From: Clostridium intestinale DSM 6191
Lineage (GTDB): Bacteria; Bacillota; Clostridia; Clostridiales; Clostridiaceae
Assembly: GCF_900130055.1 (NCBI RefSeq)
Contig: NZ_FQXU01000010.1
Span: forward strand, 51,270 to 115,269
DNA: 64,000 nucleotides
Direction of reading: 5' to 3'
Within the stretch, counting starts at the first letter, position 1, and every line of letters begins with the position of its first letter. Below are positions 8,753 through 18,696 of the stretch, one piece after another. Under the pieces are notes generated by a model that did no database searches, was not told the DNA's origin, and saw nothing but the letters and a program-made list of their open reading frames with translations. The position numbers were made by a program, and so were the translations under genes.

Positions 8753-9490
8753 CTAAACCACTACGTCTATCTTTTTCATTCTTCTTATTGTAACTCTGCT
8801 AATTAAAACAATATAAAAAAGATTTACCACAAAGAATATTATCCACTGGATTCCTGAAATACTTTGCTGGCTTATTATTCCCATACCAATAGATAATAAT
8901 GAGTAAGGAAAAATCATACCTAGCTTTACTACGTATAATCCAAGACCTATAAAAGAAAAACATAAGCCAATACCTATAGGAACTGCAAAACTCTTCATTC
9001 TAATTGATAAAGCTAGCTGAATTGTACTTATTGTTAAAGAGGCTAAACATCCACGTATAAACCATCCATATATCTCTATAGGAAAAGGACTGTTAAGACC
9101 TATAAGCTTCCCACTAAGGTAATATAGTGAAAAAAATAATCCTTGAATAAAGAAAGTTATTATTCCTGCCATAATAAGTTTTGACAAAAAAACATTACCT
9201 ATAGGTATAGGCGTAGTCATTGTCATGTTCCAATTTCTATTTAAATGTTCTAATCTACATAAGTAGGCGCAACATATACCAATCAAAATAGGTAAAAAGA
9301 ACTCTCCATAAAATAAGCCTACTTGAGACCACAAACTATACCACTCTTTTTGTAAAACTCCTATATTCATAGAAAAGTTTGCACATCCAATTAACACACT
9401 TATACTTGGTAATGTAACCATTACAATCCATATATGCGAATGCTTTATTTTTATAAATTCTGCTATAATACTGTTTTTTAAACTTCTCAC
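8753..9490 (-). CDS. ABC-2 type permease, lantibiotic-immunity/bacitracin-resistance class (subunit 2)
   Basis: A 245-residue permease with six predicted transmembrane helices of the ABC2_membrane_4 type (MutE/MutG or SpaE/SpaG-like). It follows the paralogous permease gene by 2 bp and both follow the ATPase, so the three form one exporter or target-protection pump. Divergently placed two-component genes suggest induction by a cell-wall-active peptide. The actual substrate cannot be read from the sequence. Confidence 0.82.
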   Translation of the reverse strand: MRSLKNSIIAEFIKIKHSHIWIVMVTLPSISVLIGCANFSMNIGVLQKEWYSLWSQVGLFYGEFFLPILIGICCAYLCRLEHLNRNWNMTMTTPIPIGNVFLSKLIMAGIITFFIQGLFFSLYYLSGKLIGLNSPFPIEIYGWFIRGCLASLTISTIQLALSIRMKSFAVPIGIGLCFSFIGLGLYVVKLGMIFPYSLLSIGMGIISQQSISGIQWIIFFVVNLFYIVLISRVTIRRMKKIDVVV

Positions 9491-9492
9491 AT

Positions 9493-10248
9493 TTACACCT
9501 CCTGACTCTCTATATACATACTTCCTAAGAAATAAATGATTATTCCCATCATAGCTATTATTGCTAATAATGAGGCTGAAGCTCCTATGTTTCGAACTGC
9601 AAAACTCATTTTCTCATTTTCATAAACTTGGATAATAGGGCTTAGTCCATTATAGTAAGACCATATAAATATTCTTCTTATAACTATAGGAAATAAATCT
9701 GCTGATAGTCCTATAAATCCACCAATCATCCCAACACATAATGAAAAAGCTTGATTACTAATAGCCATAGATACCCATTGCTGTAAAGCTATTATTACTG
9801 CATTTACTATAAATATGCCTATGAAATATCTAATTAGTAAAGGTATAGGTAGCGGTTGTGTAAAACCACTCTTTTTCCCATAAATAGCTACAGCAAAAAC
9901 TTGAATAAGAGCTGCATAACTCATGATTATACATGAACATATATATTTAGCTTTGTAGATATTTCCTCTCTTTAGTGAAACAGATAATAACATTTTCCAT
10001 GTATTCCCCTTATTCTCCATATCACAAATCCTAGATACTACAATAGCGCAAAGTATAGGTAAAAAAAGTCCATTCATTGATGATAACATAGCAATTACAG
10101 GTTCCCACCCCGCTGTTTTAGGATTACGTGAAAAGGACATACTTGCTGCCATAAAGGCCCAGGCTATCTCCCCTAACATAAACATTGTAATCATACTAAA
10201 TAAATGTTTATGTCTTAATTTATAAAATTCTAAACTAATAGCTTTCAT
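9493..10248 (-). CDS. ABC-2 type permease, lantibiotic-immunity class (subunit 1)
   Basis: A 251-residue six-helix permease with the N-terminal motif LEFYKLRHKH typical of this class (basic amphipathic start before helix 1). Its ATG overlaps the last base of the ATPase gene, so translation is coupled. It is a diverged paralogue of the next gene; two different permeases plus one ATPase is the usual layout of lantibiotic-protection transporters. Confidence 0.82.
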   Translation of the reverse strand: MKAISLEFYKLRHKHLFSMITMFMLGEIAWAFMAASMSFSRNPKTAGWEPVIAMLSSMNGLFLPILCAIVVSRICDMENKGNTWKMLLSVSLKRGNIYKAKYICSCIIMSYAALIQVFAVAIYGKKSGFTQPLPIPLLIRYFIGIFIVNAVIIALQQWVSMAISNQAFSLCVGMIGGFIGLSADLFPIVIRRIFIWSYYNGLSPIIQVYENEKMSFAVRNIGASASLLAIIAMMGIIIYFLGSMYIESQEV

Positions 10249-11159
10249 TATAAGCTCTGCTCCTTTCCAGTAAGACTAAGAAAAATGTTTTCTAAACTTT
10301 TCTTATGTTCCTCTATACGCAATACACCAATATCATGATTAGTTAATTCTTTATTTATTTGAACTACTTGTCTATCAATGATATCCCTAAGCATTAAGAA
10401 ATCGCCTTCTTGAGTATTTACAATCCCTCTTCTGACTAATATATCCTTAGCTAATCTATTATTATCTGTCTTAATTGCTATAGTTGACTTACTTTTCATC
10501 TTAAGCTCATCCATTTCTCCTTGAAAAAGCATTTTCCCGTTATTTATTATACCTACAGATGTAGCTATTTGCTCAATTTCAGAAAGAAGATGACTGGATA
10601 TTAAAACAGTAATTCCATATCTTCTTGGCAAAGTTTGAATTAGCTCTCTAATTTCACTAATACCAGCAGGATCAAGTCCATTTGTAGGTTCATCTAATAT
10701 TAGTAATTTAGGAAATGCTAAAAGTGCCATAGCTATTCCTAATCTTTGCTTCATTCCAAGTGAATAATGAGAAACCTTTTTATCCTTTTGATTTTCTAAT
10801 CTTACTATTCTTAATGCTTCCGCTACATTCTTATCCGGAACTTCTCTTAATCTTTGCATTACCCTCATATTCTCTATTCCACTAAGATGTCCATAGTATG
10901 AAGGTGACTCAATTAAAGAGCCTACCTCTTTTAAAATATTACTTCTATTACTCTCAAATTCTTGATCAAAAATCTTAAAAGTTCCGTTTGTTGGTTTAAC
11001 TAATCCTAAAAGCATTTTTAAAGTAGTTGATTTCCCAGCTCCATTAGGCCCTAAGAAACCATAAATATCTCCTTTTTTTACGAATAAATCAACATCCTTA
11101 ACTCTATAGGTATCCCCATATTTTTTAGATAGTTTACTTGTGGAAACAATGTTATTCAT
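10248..11159 (-). CDS. ABC transporter ATP-binding protein, BcrA/lantibiotic-protection type
   Basis: A 303-residue ATPase with Walker A GPNGAGKS (37-44), signature YSLGMKQRL (132-140) and Walker B LLILDEP (152-158), then a roughly 80-residue C-terminal extension with the LENIFLSLTG ending seen in BcrA-like proteins. It drives the two downstream permeases. The operon is divergent from a response regulator/sensor kinase pair across a 150-bp intergenic region, the standard arrangement for peptide-antibiotic detoxification modules in Firmicutes. Confidence 0.9.
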   Translation of the reverse strand: MNNIVSTSKLSKKYGDTYRVKDVDLFVKKGDIYGFLGPNGAGKSTTLKMLLGLVKPTNGTFKIFDQEFESNRSNILKEVGSLIESPSYYGHLSGIENMRVMQRLREVPDKNVAEALRIVRLENQKDKKVSHYSLGMKQRLGIAMALLAFPKLLILDEPTNGLDPAGISEIRELIQTLPRRYGITVLISSHLLSEIEQIATSVGIINNGKMLFQGEMDELKMKSKSTIAIKTDNNRLAKDILVRRGIVNTQEGDFLMLRDIIDRQVVQINKELTNHDIGVLRIEEHKKSLENIFLSLTGKEQSL

Positions 11160-11309
11160 TATTTACTCCATCCTTCCTAATATTTTATAGGTTAAGTATA
11201 CTTATCTTATATTTCTTTAATCTAACATCAACATTACGCTAACCTTAAATAATTACAAAGAATGTTTATAATATCTTATAACTGATATACTATTTTTAGG
11301 TGATTTAAT

Positions 11310-12023
11310 ATGAATGATTTAAAAAACAAAAAGTTACTTATCGTTGATGATGAGTTTGAGATAAGAAATATGCTTCATGGTTTCTTACGTAAAAATGGAT
11401 TCAATAGAATATATGAAGCATCTAATTGTTCGGAGGCTTTAAAGATATTTTATGAAATAAGTCCCGATATTGCTGTTTTAGATATAATGCTCCCTGATGG
11501 AGATGGATTTTCTCTTTTATCAACTATTCGTAAAACTTCAAGTATACCCGTAGTTTTTCTATCAGCAAAAGGAGAGGATGAGGATCGTTTATTAGGACTT
11601 GGTCTTGGAGCTGATGATTACATAGTTAAGCCATTTTTACCACGTGAATTAGTTTTAAGATTAACATCAATTCTACGTAGAGTTTATTCTCCAATTGTTC
11701 AAGAAAAGAAACCTATTTTTGAATTAGGAAATCATAAAATAGACTTAGAGAGTGGAATTGTATCATATGATGATAAAGAATGTCCTTTTACCGCAAAAGA
11801 GCTTATTTTATTAAATAAATTCTACGAAAATAAAAATCGTATCGTTACTAATGATGCCCTTTGCCAAGTTACCTGGGGTGATGATTATTATGGATATGAA
11901 AATACCTTAGCAGTTCATATACGTAGAATTCGTGAAAAGATTGAATCCAATCCCTCAGACCCCAAATATCTAGTTACAGTTAGGGGTTTAGGCTATAAGC
12001 TTTTAATAAAGGAGAATTCTTAA
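11310..12023 (+). CDS. OmpR/PhoB family response regulator
   Basis: A 237-residue regulator with a receiver domain (about 7-120; phosphoacceptor Asp58 in VLDIMLPDGDG, Asp13-Asp14 acidic pair, conserved Lys at KPF) and a C-terminal winged helix (about 135-232). The stop codon overlaps the kinase start by one base. It most likely controls the divergent ABC exporter and its own operon. Confidence 0.92.
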   Translation: MNDLKNKKLLIVDDEFEIRNMLHGFLRKNGFNRIYEASNCSEALKIFYEISPDIAVLDIMLPDGDGFSLLSTIRKTSSIPVVFLSAKGEDEDRLLGLGLGADDYIVKPFLPRELVLRLTSILRRVYSPIVQEKKPIFELGNHKIDLESGIVSYDDKECPFTAKELILLNKFYENKNRIVTNDALCQVTWGDDYYGYENTLAVHIRRIREKIESNPSDPKYLVTVRGLGYKLLIKENS

Positions 12024-13432
12024 TGGAGGGTGCTATAAAAATTTTAAAGAGATTTATTGGGTCAACAATATTTATTGTTATATTTATATTGTTACTTAAC
12101 TTTTTTTTGCTTTTTATCTGGTTATCTAAAGGTATGAACTCAGGTCACTCTCCTTCAATTGTAGTAGAAGAAATATCAAAGGATATATGCAAAACAAATA
12201 ATGATTTTTATTTATCCACACCCTCAAAAGAACTTTTAGATAAAAATTCTGCTTGGGCAATGTTACTTAATAATAATGGGGAAATATTATGGAGTTATGA
12301 TCTCCCTACTGAAACTATTAAAAATTATTCAATAACTGATGTAGCTAAATTCTCTCGAGGTTATCTTATGGATTATCCAGTCTTTGTTTGGGAAAATAAT
12401 TACGGTCTAATGGTAGTAGGATACCCAAAAGATACCATAGCTAAATATCAGCATGTTCTTCCCTTTAACTGGATAAAAGATCTTCCTTTTAGAATCTTAC
12501 TTCTAATCATGGGTAATATTTTTTTAATACTGATTTTATCATTATTAATAGGTTCAAAACTAATTACATCTATTCGTCCTCTTACTAAGGCTATAAAATC
12601 TTTGGAGGAAGATAAAAATGTATTTATAGAACCAAAAGGTGTTTTATCTAATCTTGCTGAAAGTATAAACCATGCTTCCTCATTATTAAGTGATAAAAAC
12701 TCAGCTCTAAAATCTAGAGATGAAGCAAGATCTAACTGGATTGCAGGTATTTCTCATGATATACGTACTCCATTATCCATAATTCTAGGATATGCCAATG
12801 ACTTAGAAGAAAATTATAATCTTTCAACTGAACAAAGATTGCAAGCAGGCATTATTCGTAAACAAGCTGAAAAGTTAGGTGTTTTAGTTAGCGATTTAAA
12901 TCTTGTTTCTATGCTAGAATATGAAATGCAGCCACTAAATAAAAAAATAGTCAGATTATCTTCCTTGGTGAGATATGTAGTATCATATTTTTTAAATAAT
13001 GATCTAAATGAAAAATTTATTCTAGAAATAGATGAACTTGATGATAAATCAACTATAAACGGAGATGAACGTCTATTAATTCGTGCTATTACAAATCTTA
13101 TACAAAATAGTATTCATCATAATGAAGACGGCTGTCATATTCATCTAAAAGTCTCTTGTGATTCAATTTGTAACATAGCTTCTCTTTCTATATATGATAA
13201 CGGAAAAGGAGTTAACAGAGACTCTTTAAACGACTTACTTGAACTTCCTTTTTCATCCAAAAGAAAACATCAGATTCACAATGGTCATGGACTTGGCTTA
13301 CCCATGGTTTCAAGAATTATAAAAGCTCATGATGGTATATTAACTTTATCAAGCGATATAGAAGAAGGCTTCTATTCAAAAATAGAACTTCCTTTAATAA
13401 ATTCTTATAGTAGAAATTTACAAGAAAGATAG
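12023..13432 (+). CDS. sensor histidine kinase
   Basis: A 469-residue kinase with two transmembrane helices (about 12-36 and 156-180) bracketing a 120-residue extracytoplasmic loop, a short HAMP-like linker, the dimerisation box GISHDIRTPLS with His245, an N box (NLIQNSIHHNEDG) and G boxes (DNGKG, GHGLGL). The sizeable external loop means it may sense a ligand directly rather than relying only on the transporter, unlike BceS-type intramembrane kinases. Partner of the response regulator encoded just before it. Confidence 0.92.
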   Translation: MEGAIKILKRFIGSTIFIVIFILLLNFFLLFIWLSKGMNSGHSPSIVVEEISKDICKTNNDFYLSTPSKELLDKNSAWAMLLNNNGEILWSYDLPTETIKNYSITDVAKFSRGYLMDYPVFVWENNYGLMVVGYPKDTIAKYQHVLPFNWIKDLPFRILLLIMGNIFLILILSLLIGSKLITSIRPLTKAIKSLEEDKNVFIEPKGVLSNLAESINHASSLLSDKNSALKSRDEARSNWIAGISHDIRTPLSIILGYANDLEENYNLSTEQRLQAGIIRKQAEKLGVLVSDLNLVSMLEYEMQPLNKKIVRLSSLVRYVVSYFLNNDLNEKFILEIDELDDKSTINGDERLLIRAITNLIQNSIHHNEDGCHIHLKVSCDSICNIASLSIYDNGKGVNRDSLNDLLELPFSSKRKHQIHNGHGLGLPMVSRIIKAHDGILTLSSDIEEGFYSKIELPLINSYSRNLQER

Positions 13433-13458
13433 TTTTATTTTTAAACTATCTTTTGTTT
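13426..13458 (+). terminator. terminator of the two-component operon
   Basis: AAGATAGTTT (13426-13435) pairs with AAACTATCTT (13443-13452), followed by TTGTTTAT. Confidence 0.7.
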
Positions 13459-13546
13459 ATATTCCATTAATTTTGATTTGTGATAATATTATCTATATGA
13501 TTATTTTATAAAATATAACTAATGAGGCATTTATATAGGAGGAAAA

Positions 13547-15472
13547 ATGGCAAGATATTTTAATGGTAAAAAAGTAGAATTACTAGCTCCAGCAGGAAAT
13601 ATGGAGATTTTTAAAAGTGTGGTAAATGCAAATTGTGATGCCATCTATCTAGGTGGAAAATCCCTTAACATGAGAATGATGAGAAAAGGATATAATTTCT
13701 CAAACGAAGAGATTAAAGAAGCCTTAGATTTAGCTCATGAACAAGATAAAAAAATCTATATAACAGTGAATAATATGATGAATGATTCTGAAGTTGATGA
13801 AGCTATTGAATACTTAAGGTACTTAAATGATATTAAAGTAGATGGATTAATAGTTCAGGATCTAGGTATTCTTCAAATTTGTAAAGAACATAATTTCAAC
13901 AATTTTGAGATACATTCTTCTGTTATGATGAACGTTCATAATATAGAATTTGTAAATGCTCTTAAAGATCTTGGAGTTACAAGAGTCGTATTATCAAGGG
14001 AAATGGATTTAAAAACTGCTAAAGCTCTTCAAATTGCAACTGGAGTAGAAACTGAATATTTCATGCATGGAGATATGTGCACTGTAAATGGTGCTAATTG
14101 TTATTATAGCTCTGTAGTTTTAGGTAATAGCTCTAATAGAGGAAGATGTTTTAAACCTTGCAGATGGGCTTATACTATAAAAAAAGATGGATACTCTTAC
14201 CCCTCAGAATACCCTTTAGCTGCAAAGGATATGTATATGTATGAACATATTCCTGAACTTATTGAGGCAAACATAACTTCATTTAAAGTTGAAGGGCGTA
14301 TGAGAGATACAGATTTTATTGTTAATTTAATAAATACTTATGGTGAAGCCATTGATCGTTACATAGAAGACCCACTAAGTTTTAATCGTAAAAAACATGC
14401 TGAAGAATTATTTGAAGGCAGAAAACGTGATTTTACTACTGCCTACGCCTTTTCAAAACCTGGTTTAGATTTCATAAATACTCGCTATGAAGGTACTGGA
14501 AAATTCTACTCTACCGGAAAAGTATTTTCTTCCCCAACAGAAGAGCCTGAAATTACTGACACTTCTATTGAGAAAGTTTTATCTGAATTAAATATTCCTG
14601 ATTCTAAGTCTAACCTGAAACATAATTTATCTGTAAAGGTAAATAGCTTTGAACAAGCTAAGCTTGCTATAGAAAAAAATGTAGATAGGATTTATTTGCC
14701 TAGTGAAGTTCTTCTACCTGATGAATTCATTAATTTAGATGAACTTAACACTTTGATGACTATAAAAAACTCTACTAAGATTTATTTGGAACTACCTCAA
14801 ATGATGAATGAACTTCAATTTGATATTATAGATCAATATTTAAGCAAACATGGTCACCTATTTGATGGATTACTAGTTTCTAACTTAGGTGCTATAAAGA
14901 AGTATGCACATAAGTATAAAACTATTTCAAATTATAACTTAAACATTTATAACCATAAGGCTCTAGAATTCTATAAAAATCTTGGAGTTAATGAATTTAC
15001 CTTATCCATTGAGACAAGAAATAATGAACTTGGTTCTTTTATTACTTCTACCAAAGAACCATTAGAGATGCTTGTTCATGGCCCAATAAAGGTAATGTAT
15101 TTAGATCATAATTTATACGACAATATAGATAGTCTAGAACCTATAGAAAAAGCAGATAACTCTTATGTAAATAATAGTGTATTAGTACTTATGACGGATA
15201 AAGGAGAAAACCCAGTATATATAGATCAAAATGGGAAAAATCATTTATTTACTGCAAAGGAACTATGTTTATTACCTATTTTAGAAGGAATAAATAACTC
15301 TGTAAGTTTACGTATTGAAGGAGAAACATACTCAACCCAAGAACTTGAGAGTGTAATTGATGTTTATAAAAAAGCTATAGAAGACACTAGTAAATCTAAA
15401 GATTTATTTAATGAATTAGAAACACTTAGAGCAGGTTTCACTCTTGGTGCATTAAACTTTAAAGCTATTTAG
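13547..15472 (+). CDS. U32 family protein (PrtC/RlhA/UbiU-V superfamily) with Fe-S cysteine set
   Basis: A 641-residue U32 protein with the N-terminal VELLAPAGNMEIFKS motif and four cysteines in U32-type spacing (Cys178, 185, 201, 205), which in RlhA, TrhP and UbiU/UbiV ligate a [4Fe-4S] cluster. U32 proteins once called peptidases are now known as prephenate-dependent RNA hydroxylases or O2-independent ring hydroxylases. A second, more diverged region (about 350-640) gives it the length of RlhA (about 650). It is first of six closely spaced genes including an aminotransferase and a UbiA-type prenyltransferase. Whether it modifies RNA or a small aromatic is open. Confidence 0.82.
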   Translation: MARYFNGKKVELLAPAGNMEIFKSVVNANCDAIYLGGKSLNMRMMRKGYNFSNEEIKEALDLAHEQDKKIYITVNNMMNDSEVDEAIEYLRYLNDIKVDGLIVQDLGILQICKEHNFNNFEIHSSVMMNVHNIEFVNALKDLGVTRVVLSREMDLKTAKALQIATGVETEYFMHGDMCTVNGANCYYSSVVLGNSSNRGRCFKPCRWAYTIKKDGYSYPSEYPLAAKDMYMYEHIPELIEANITSFKVEGRMRDTDFIVNLINTYGEAIDRYIEDPLSFNRKKHAEELFEGRKRDFTTAYAFSKPGLDFINTRYEGTGKFYSTGKVFSSPTEEPEITDTSIEKVLSELNIPDSKSNLKHNLSVKVNSFEQAKLAIEKNVDRIYLPSEVLLPDEFINLDELNTLMTIKNSTKIYLELPQMMNELQFDIIDQYLSKHGHLFDGLLVSNLGAIKKYAHKYKTISNYNLNIYNHKALEFYKNLGVNEFTLSIETRNNELGSFITSTKEPLEMLVHGPIKVMYLDHNLYDNIDSLEPIEKADNSYVNNSVLVLMTDKGENPVYIDQNGKNHLFTAKELCLLPILEGINNSVSLRIEGETYSTQELESVIDVYKKAIEDTSKSKDLFNELETLRAGFTLGALNFKAI

Positions 15473-15487
15473 AAGGGAGATTATATT

Positions 15488-16756
15488 ATGACTTTTATAG
15501 GACCTCAAAAGATATTAGAAAAAAGAAGAGAGTACTTTTTTCCAGCTACTGCACACTTTTATAAAAATCCACCACAAATAACAGCTGGAAATATGCAATA
15601 TTTATTTGATGAAAACAATAAAAAATATACTGACTTTTTCTCTGGTGTATCGGTTATGAATTGTGGTCATTCGAATCCAGAAATACTTAAGTCAACAATA
15701 GAGCAGTTAAATACTCTTCAGCATACAACAACGCTATATTTAACTCAACCTATGGTAGACCTAGCTGAAAAACTTTCTGAGATATTCCCGGGAAATATTA
15801 AAAGAACTTTCTTTTGTGCTACTGGTTCAGAGGCTAATGAAGGCGCTATGGCATTAGCAAGACTACATACTAAAAAAAATGGATTTATAGCTTTAAATGG
15901 AGGATTACATGGCAGAACTCATTTAACATTAAGTGTCACAGGAATACCAATGTGGAGATTAGATGATAACCTAGTTAAAGAGAATATCTTCTTTATAGAA
16001 AGACCTTATTCCCCTGATACAAGTTATGAAGAAGCCATGGAAAAGTCTTTAACTCAATTGGAAGAAGTGCTAAAGGAAAACGGAGATAAAATAGCTGCCA
16101 TGATGCTTGAACCACTTCAAGGAAATGGCGGCATAATTCTATATCCCTTTGATTATGTAAGTAAAGTCAAAAGCCTTTTAGAAAAATATAATGTTTTACT
16201 AATTGTTGACGAAGTTCAAACTGGATATGGAAGAACAGGAAAGATGTTTTGTATAGAACACTATAACGTAGTTCCAGACATAATTGTAACTGCGAAAGCT
16301 CTAGGTAATGGAATTCCTATATCAACATTTTCTACTACAGATGAGATAGCTAAGTCTTTTGATAGACCTTCAGCTTCAACTTTAGGAGGAAATCCAGTGT
16401 CTGCTTATACAGCATTAAGTGTTCTTAATTATATTGAGAAGAATTCTTTAGTTAAAAAGTCCGAGGAACTAGGTGCTTATTTAAAGTCAAAATTAGAAGA
16501 ACTATCCTCCCCAGTTATTAAAGAAATTAGAGGTATTGGTCTTATGCTAGGAATACAAACTCAATCAAGCGATAACCTTACTTCTGCAGAGGTCACAGAC
16601 ATTATATTAGAAGAAATGAAGGACTCTGGATTCTTTATTGGGAAAAATGGTTTAAATAGAGATGTTATAGCCTTCCAGCCTCCTTTAGTTATAACAAGGG
16701 AAGATATACACAATATGTTATTTACTTTGAAAAACATTCTCAAAAAATTTGATTAA
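15488..16756 (+). CDS. class III PLP-dependent aminotransferase
   Basis: A 422-residue fold-type I aminotransferase of the AGXT2/ornithine/4-aminobutyrate group. The PLP-binding Lys270 lies in TAKALGNGIPI, the DEVQTGYGRTG motif at 241-251 binds the cofactor ring, and ATGSEANEGAM at 111-121 binds phosphate. It starts 15 bp after the U32 gene with an AAGGGAG ribosome site, so the two are co-transcribed. No classical partner (argD, gabD, hemL context) is nearby, so the substrate is not assignable. Confidence 0.88.
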   Translation: MTFIGPQKILEKRREYFFPATAHFYKNPPQITAGNMQYLFDENNKKYTDFFSGVSVMNCGHSNPEILKSTIEQLNTLQHTTTLYLTQPMVDLAEKLSEIFPGNIKRTFFCATGSEANEGAMALARLHTKKNGFIALNGGLHGRTHLTLSVTGIPMWRLDDNLVKENIFFIERPYSPDTSYEEAMEKSLTQLEEVLKENGDKIAAMMLEPLQGNGGIILYPFDYVSKVKSLLEKYNVLLIVDEVQTGYGRTGKMFCIEHYNVVPDIIVTAKALGNGIPISTFSTTDEIAKSFDRPSASTLGGNPVSAYTALSVLNYIEKNSLVKKSEELGAYLKSKLEELSSPVIKEIRGIGLMLGIQTQSSDNLTSAEVTDIILEEMKDSGFFIGKNGLNRDVIAFQPPLVITREDIHNMLFTLKNILKKFD

Positions 16757-16837
16757 CTAGTTACATTCATACTTTAGTTGTGCTATACTTTCATTTGTGA
16801 AAATTTACGTAGCATAATTGCCGAAAGGAGCATTAAA

Positions 16838-17707
16838 ATGGTACTTAATAAAGCTATAAAAAAAGCCCATGATTATGGAGTATTAGTTATGTTTTCACAT
16901 ACAATATTCTCTTTATCCTTCGCATTAATATCCATGTTGCTTGCAAGTAAGGGACTTCCTTCTCCCTACGTTATATTTTGGATATTAGTAGCCTTCATGG
17001 GAGCTAGAACTGGTGCAAATGCTATTAATAGAGTTATAGATGCTGAAATAGACAAGAAAAATCCACGTACAGCTACTAGACAATTACCTCAAGGACTTAT
17101 GAAAAAGAAAGAGGTAATATTATTTTCTTCTCTATGTTTTTTAGTAATGATTATAGGGGCTTATATGCTAAATCCTCTATGCTTAATACTTTCACCTATA
17201 GCACTATTTTTATTAATTATATATTCATATACAAAACGCTTTACTTGGGCTTGCCACTTGGTTTTAGGCATAACCTCAGCAGCTGCCCCTGTTGGCGCTT
17301 GGCTTGCAGTTACAGGAAAAATATCTTGGCTTCCTCTTTTTATTGGAGCAGCTAACACATTATGGGTTGCTGGTTTTGACATAATATATGGATCTCAAGA
17401 TTATGACTTCGATACAGCTAACGGAATTAATTCGATTCCTGCAAGATTCGGAGTTAAAAATGCCCTACATATTGCAGCTTTTTTCCATGCTATAACATTA
17501 GTAATATTAATCATAGTAGGATTATTAAGTCCACAACTTGGTTTAATATACTTTATTGGTATAGGAATCATTTCAGTTTTATTTATTTTGGAACACAGAA
17601 TGGTTTCTCCAACTAATTTATCAAATGTTAAATTAGCTTCTTATAGCATAAATCAATTAATAAGTATTGTATTTTTAATCTTTGGCGTTATTGACGCATT
17701 AATTTAA
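16838..17707 (+). CDS. UbiA-family prenyltransferase (MqnP/4-hydroxybenzoate polyprenyltransferase-like)
   Basis: A 289-residue membrane prenyltransferase with about eight to nine helices and both Asp motifs: N64-x3-D68-x3-D72 and D181..D188..D192 followed by SIPARFG, the pattern of the UbiA/MqnP subgroup that prenylates aromatic acids. The start is the ATG at 16838 behind AAAGGAG. Clostridia usually lack respiratory quinones and no other quinone genes are visible, so it may use an imported aromatic precursor; the ABC importer encoded directly downstream fits that, but this is inference. Confidence 0.87.
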   Translation: MVLNKAIKKAHDYGVLVMFSHTIFSLSFALISMLLASKGLPSPYVIFWILVAFMGARTGANAINRVIDAEIDKKNPRTATRQLPQGLMKKKEVILFSSLCFLVMIIGAYMLNPLCLILSPIALFLLIIYSYTKRFTWACHLVLGITSAAAPVGAWLAVTGKISWLPLFIGAANTLWVAGFDIIYGSQDYDFDTANGINSIPARFGVKNALHIAAFFHAITLVILIIVGLLSPQLGLIYFIGIGIISVLFILEHRMVSPTNLSNVKLASYSINQLISIVFLIFGVIDALI

Positions 17708-17726
17708 AAAATAGGAGAATTATAAA

Positions 17727-18677
17727 ATGACTAAATTAAAAAAATTATTAACTATATTAACCTCAGCAGCCGTATTATTATCACTTACAGCTTGCTCAAA
17801 AACTGAAGAAACTAAAGCACCTGAAAAACAAAGTTTAACTTTTGGAATGATGGGTTCTATAGACTCAGTACCTTTCGTAATTGCTAAAGAAAAAGGGCTT
17901 TTTGAAAAAGCAGGTGTTGATGTAACAATTGAAACCTTTAAAAACTCAAAAGACAGAGATGCAGCTTTTCAAGCTGGAAGCTTAGATGGAGTAATATGTG
18001 ATGAAGTAGCTATATCCCTTTATCAAAATGCTGACTTTGATGTTAAAATAACTGGAATTACAGATGGTGATTTTATGCTTGTAGCTGGAGCTAAATCTGG
18101 AATAAAGTCCTTAAGCGATCTTAAAGAAAAAAGTGTAGCTATATCAGAAAAAACTTCAATAGAATACACTCTAGATAAGATATTAGAGAAAAATTCTATG
18201 AATCCTAAAGATGTAAAAAAATCAGTAGTTCCCGCTATACCAACTAGACTTGAGATGCTTAATAATGGTAATGTAGATGCTGCTTTACTTCCAGAACCAT
18301 TCTCTTCAATGGCAATAAGTAGTGGTGGAATTCTACTAGGAAGCGCTAGTAACTTAGCTTCATACCCTTCAGTATCTGCTTTCACCCAAAAAGCTATAGA
18401 TGATAAATCTAGTGAAATACAAGCTTTCTACAAGGCATATAATGAAGCTGTTGAATATATAAATAGCACATCTGTTACTGAATATGAAGACTTAATTATA
18501 AAAACAGTTGGTTATCCAGAAAATATGAAAGGTAAAATTAAATTACCTACTTTTAGAAAAAATATGCTTCCTAAAGATGAAGAAGTTCAAGAAGCTATAA
18601 ATTGGTGCAAGGATAATAACTTAATTACTAAAAACTTAACTCCTAAAGATGTTACAAATAATATAGGCGTTAAATAA
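17727..18677 (+). CDS. SsuA/ThiY-like ABC importer substrate-binding lipoprotein
   Basis: A 316-residue binding protein with signal peptide and lipobox LTAC (about residues 20-23), then an NMT1/SsuA-type fold with the typical opening FGMMGSIDSVPFVIAKEKGLFEKAG. Family members bind sulfonates, pyrimidine precursors of thiamin, riboflavin or aromatic acids. It is followed by matching ATPase and permease genes. Operon position after a prenyltransferase suggests an aromatic or isoprenoid-acceptor ligand; not proven. Confidence 0.87.
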   Translation: MTKLKKLLTILTSAAVLLSLTACSKTEETKAPEKQSLTFGMMGSIDSVPFVIAKEKGLFEKAGVDVTIETFKNSKDRDAAFQAGSLDGVICDEVAISLYQNADFDVKITGITDGDFMLVAGAKSGIKSLSDLKEKSVAISEKTSIEYTLDKILEKNSMNPKDVKKSVVPAIPTRLEMLNNGNVDAALLPEPFSSMAISSGGILLGSASNLASYPSVSAFTQKAIDDKSSEIQAFYKAYNEAVEYINSTSVTEYEDLIIKTVGYPENMKGKIKLPTFRKNMLPKDEEVQEAINWCKDNNLITKNLTPKDVTNNIGVK

Positions 18678-18696
18678 ATTTCTATGGAGGTCTCTT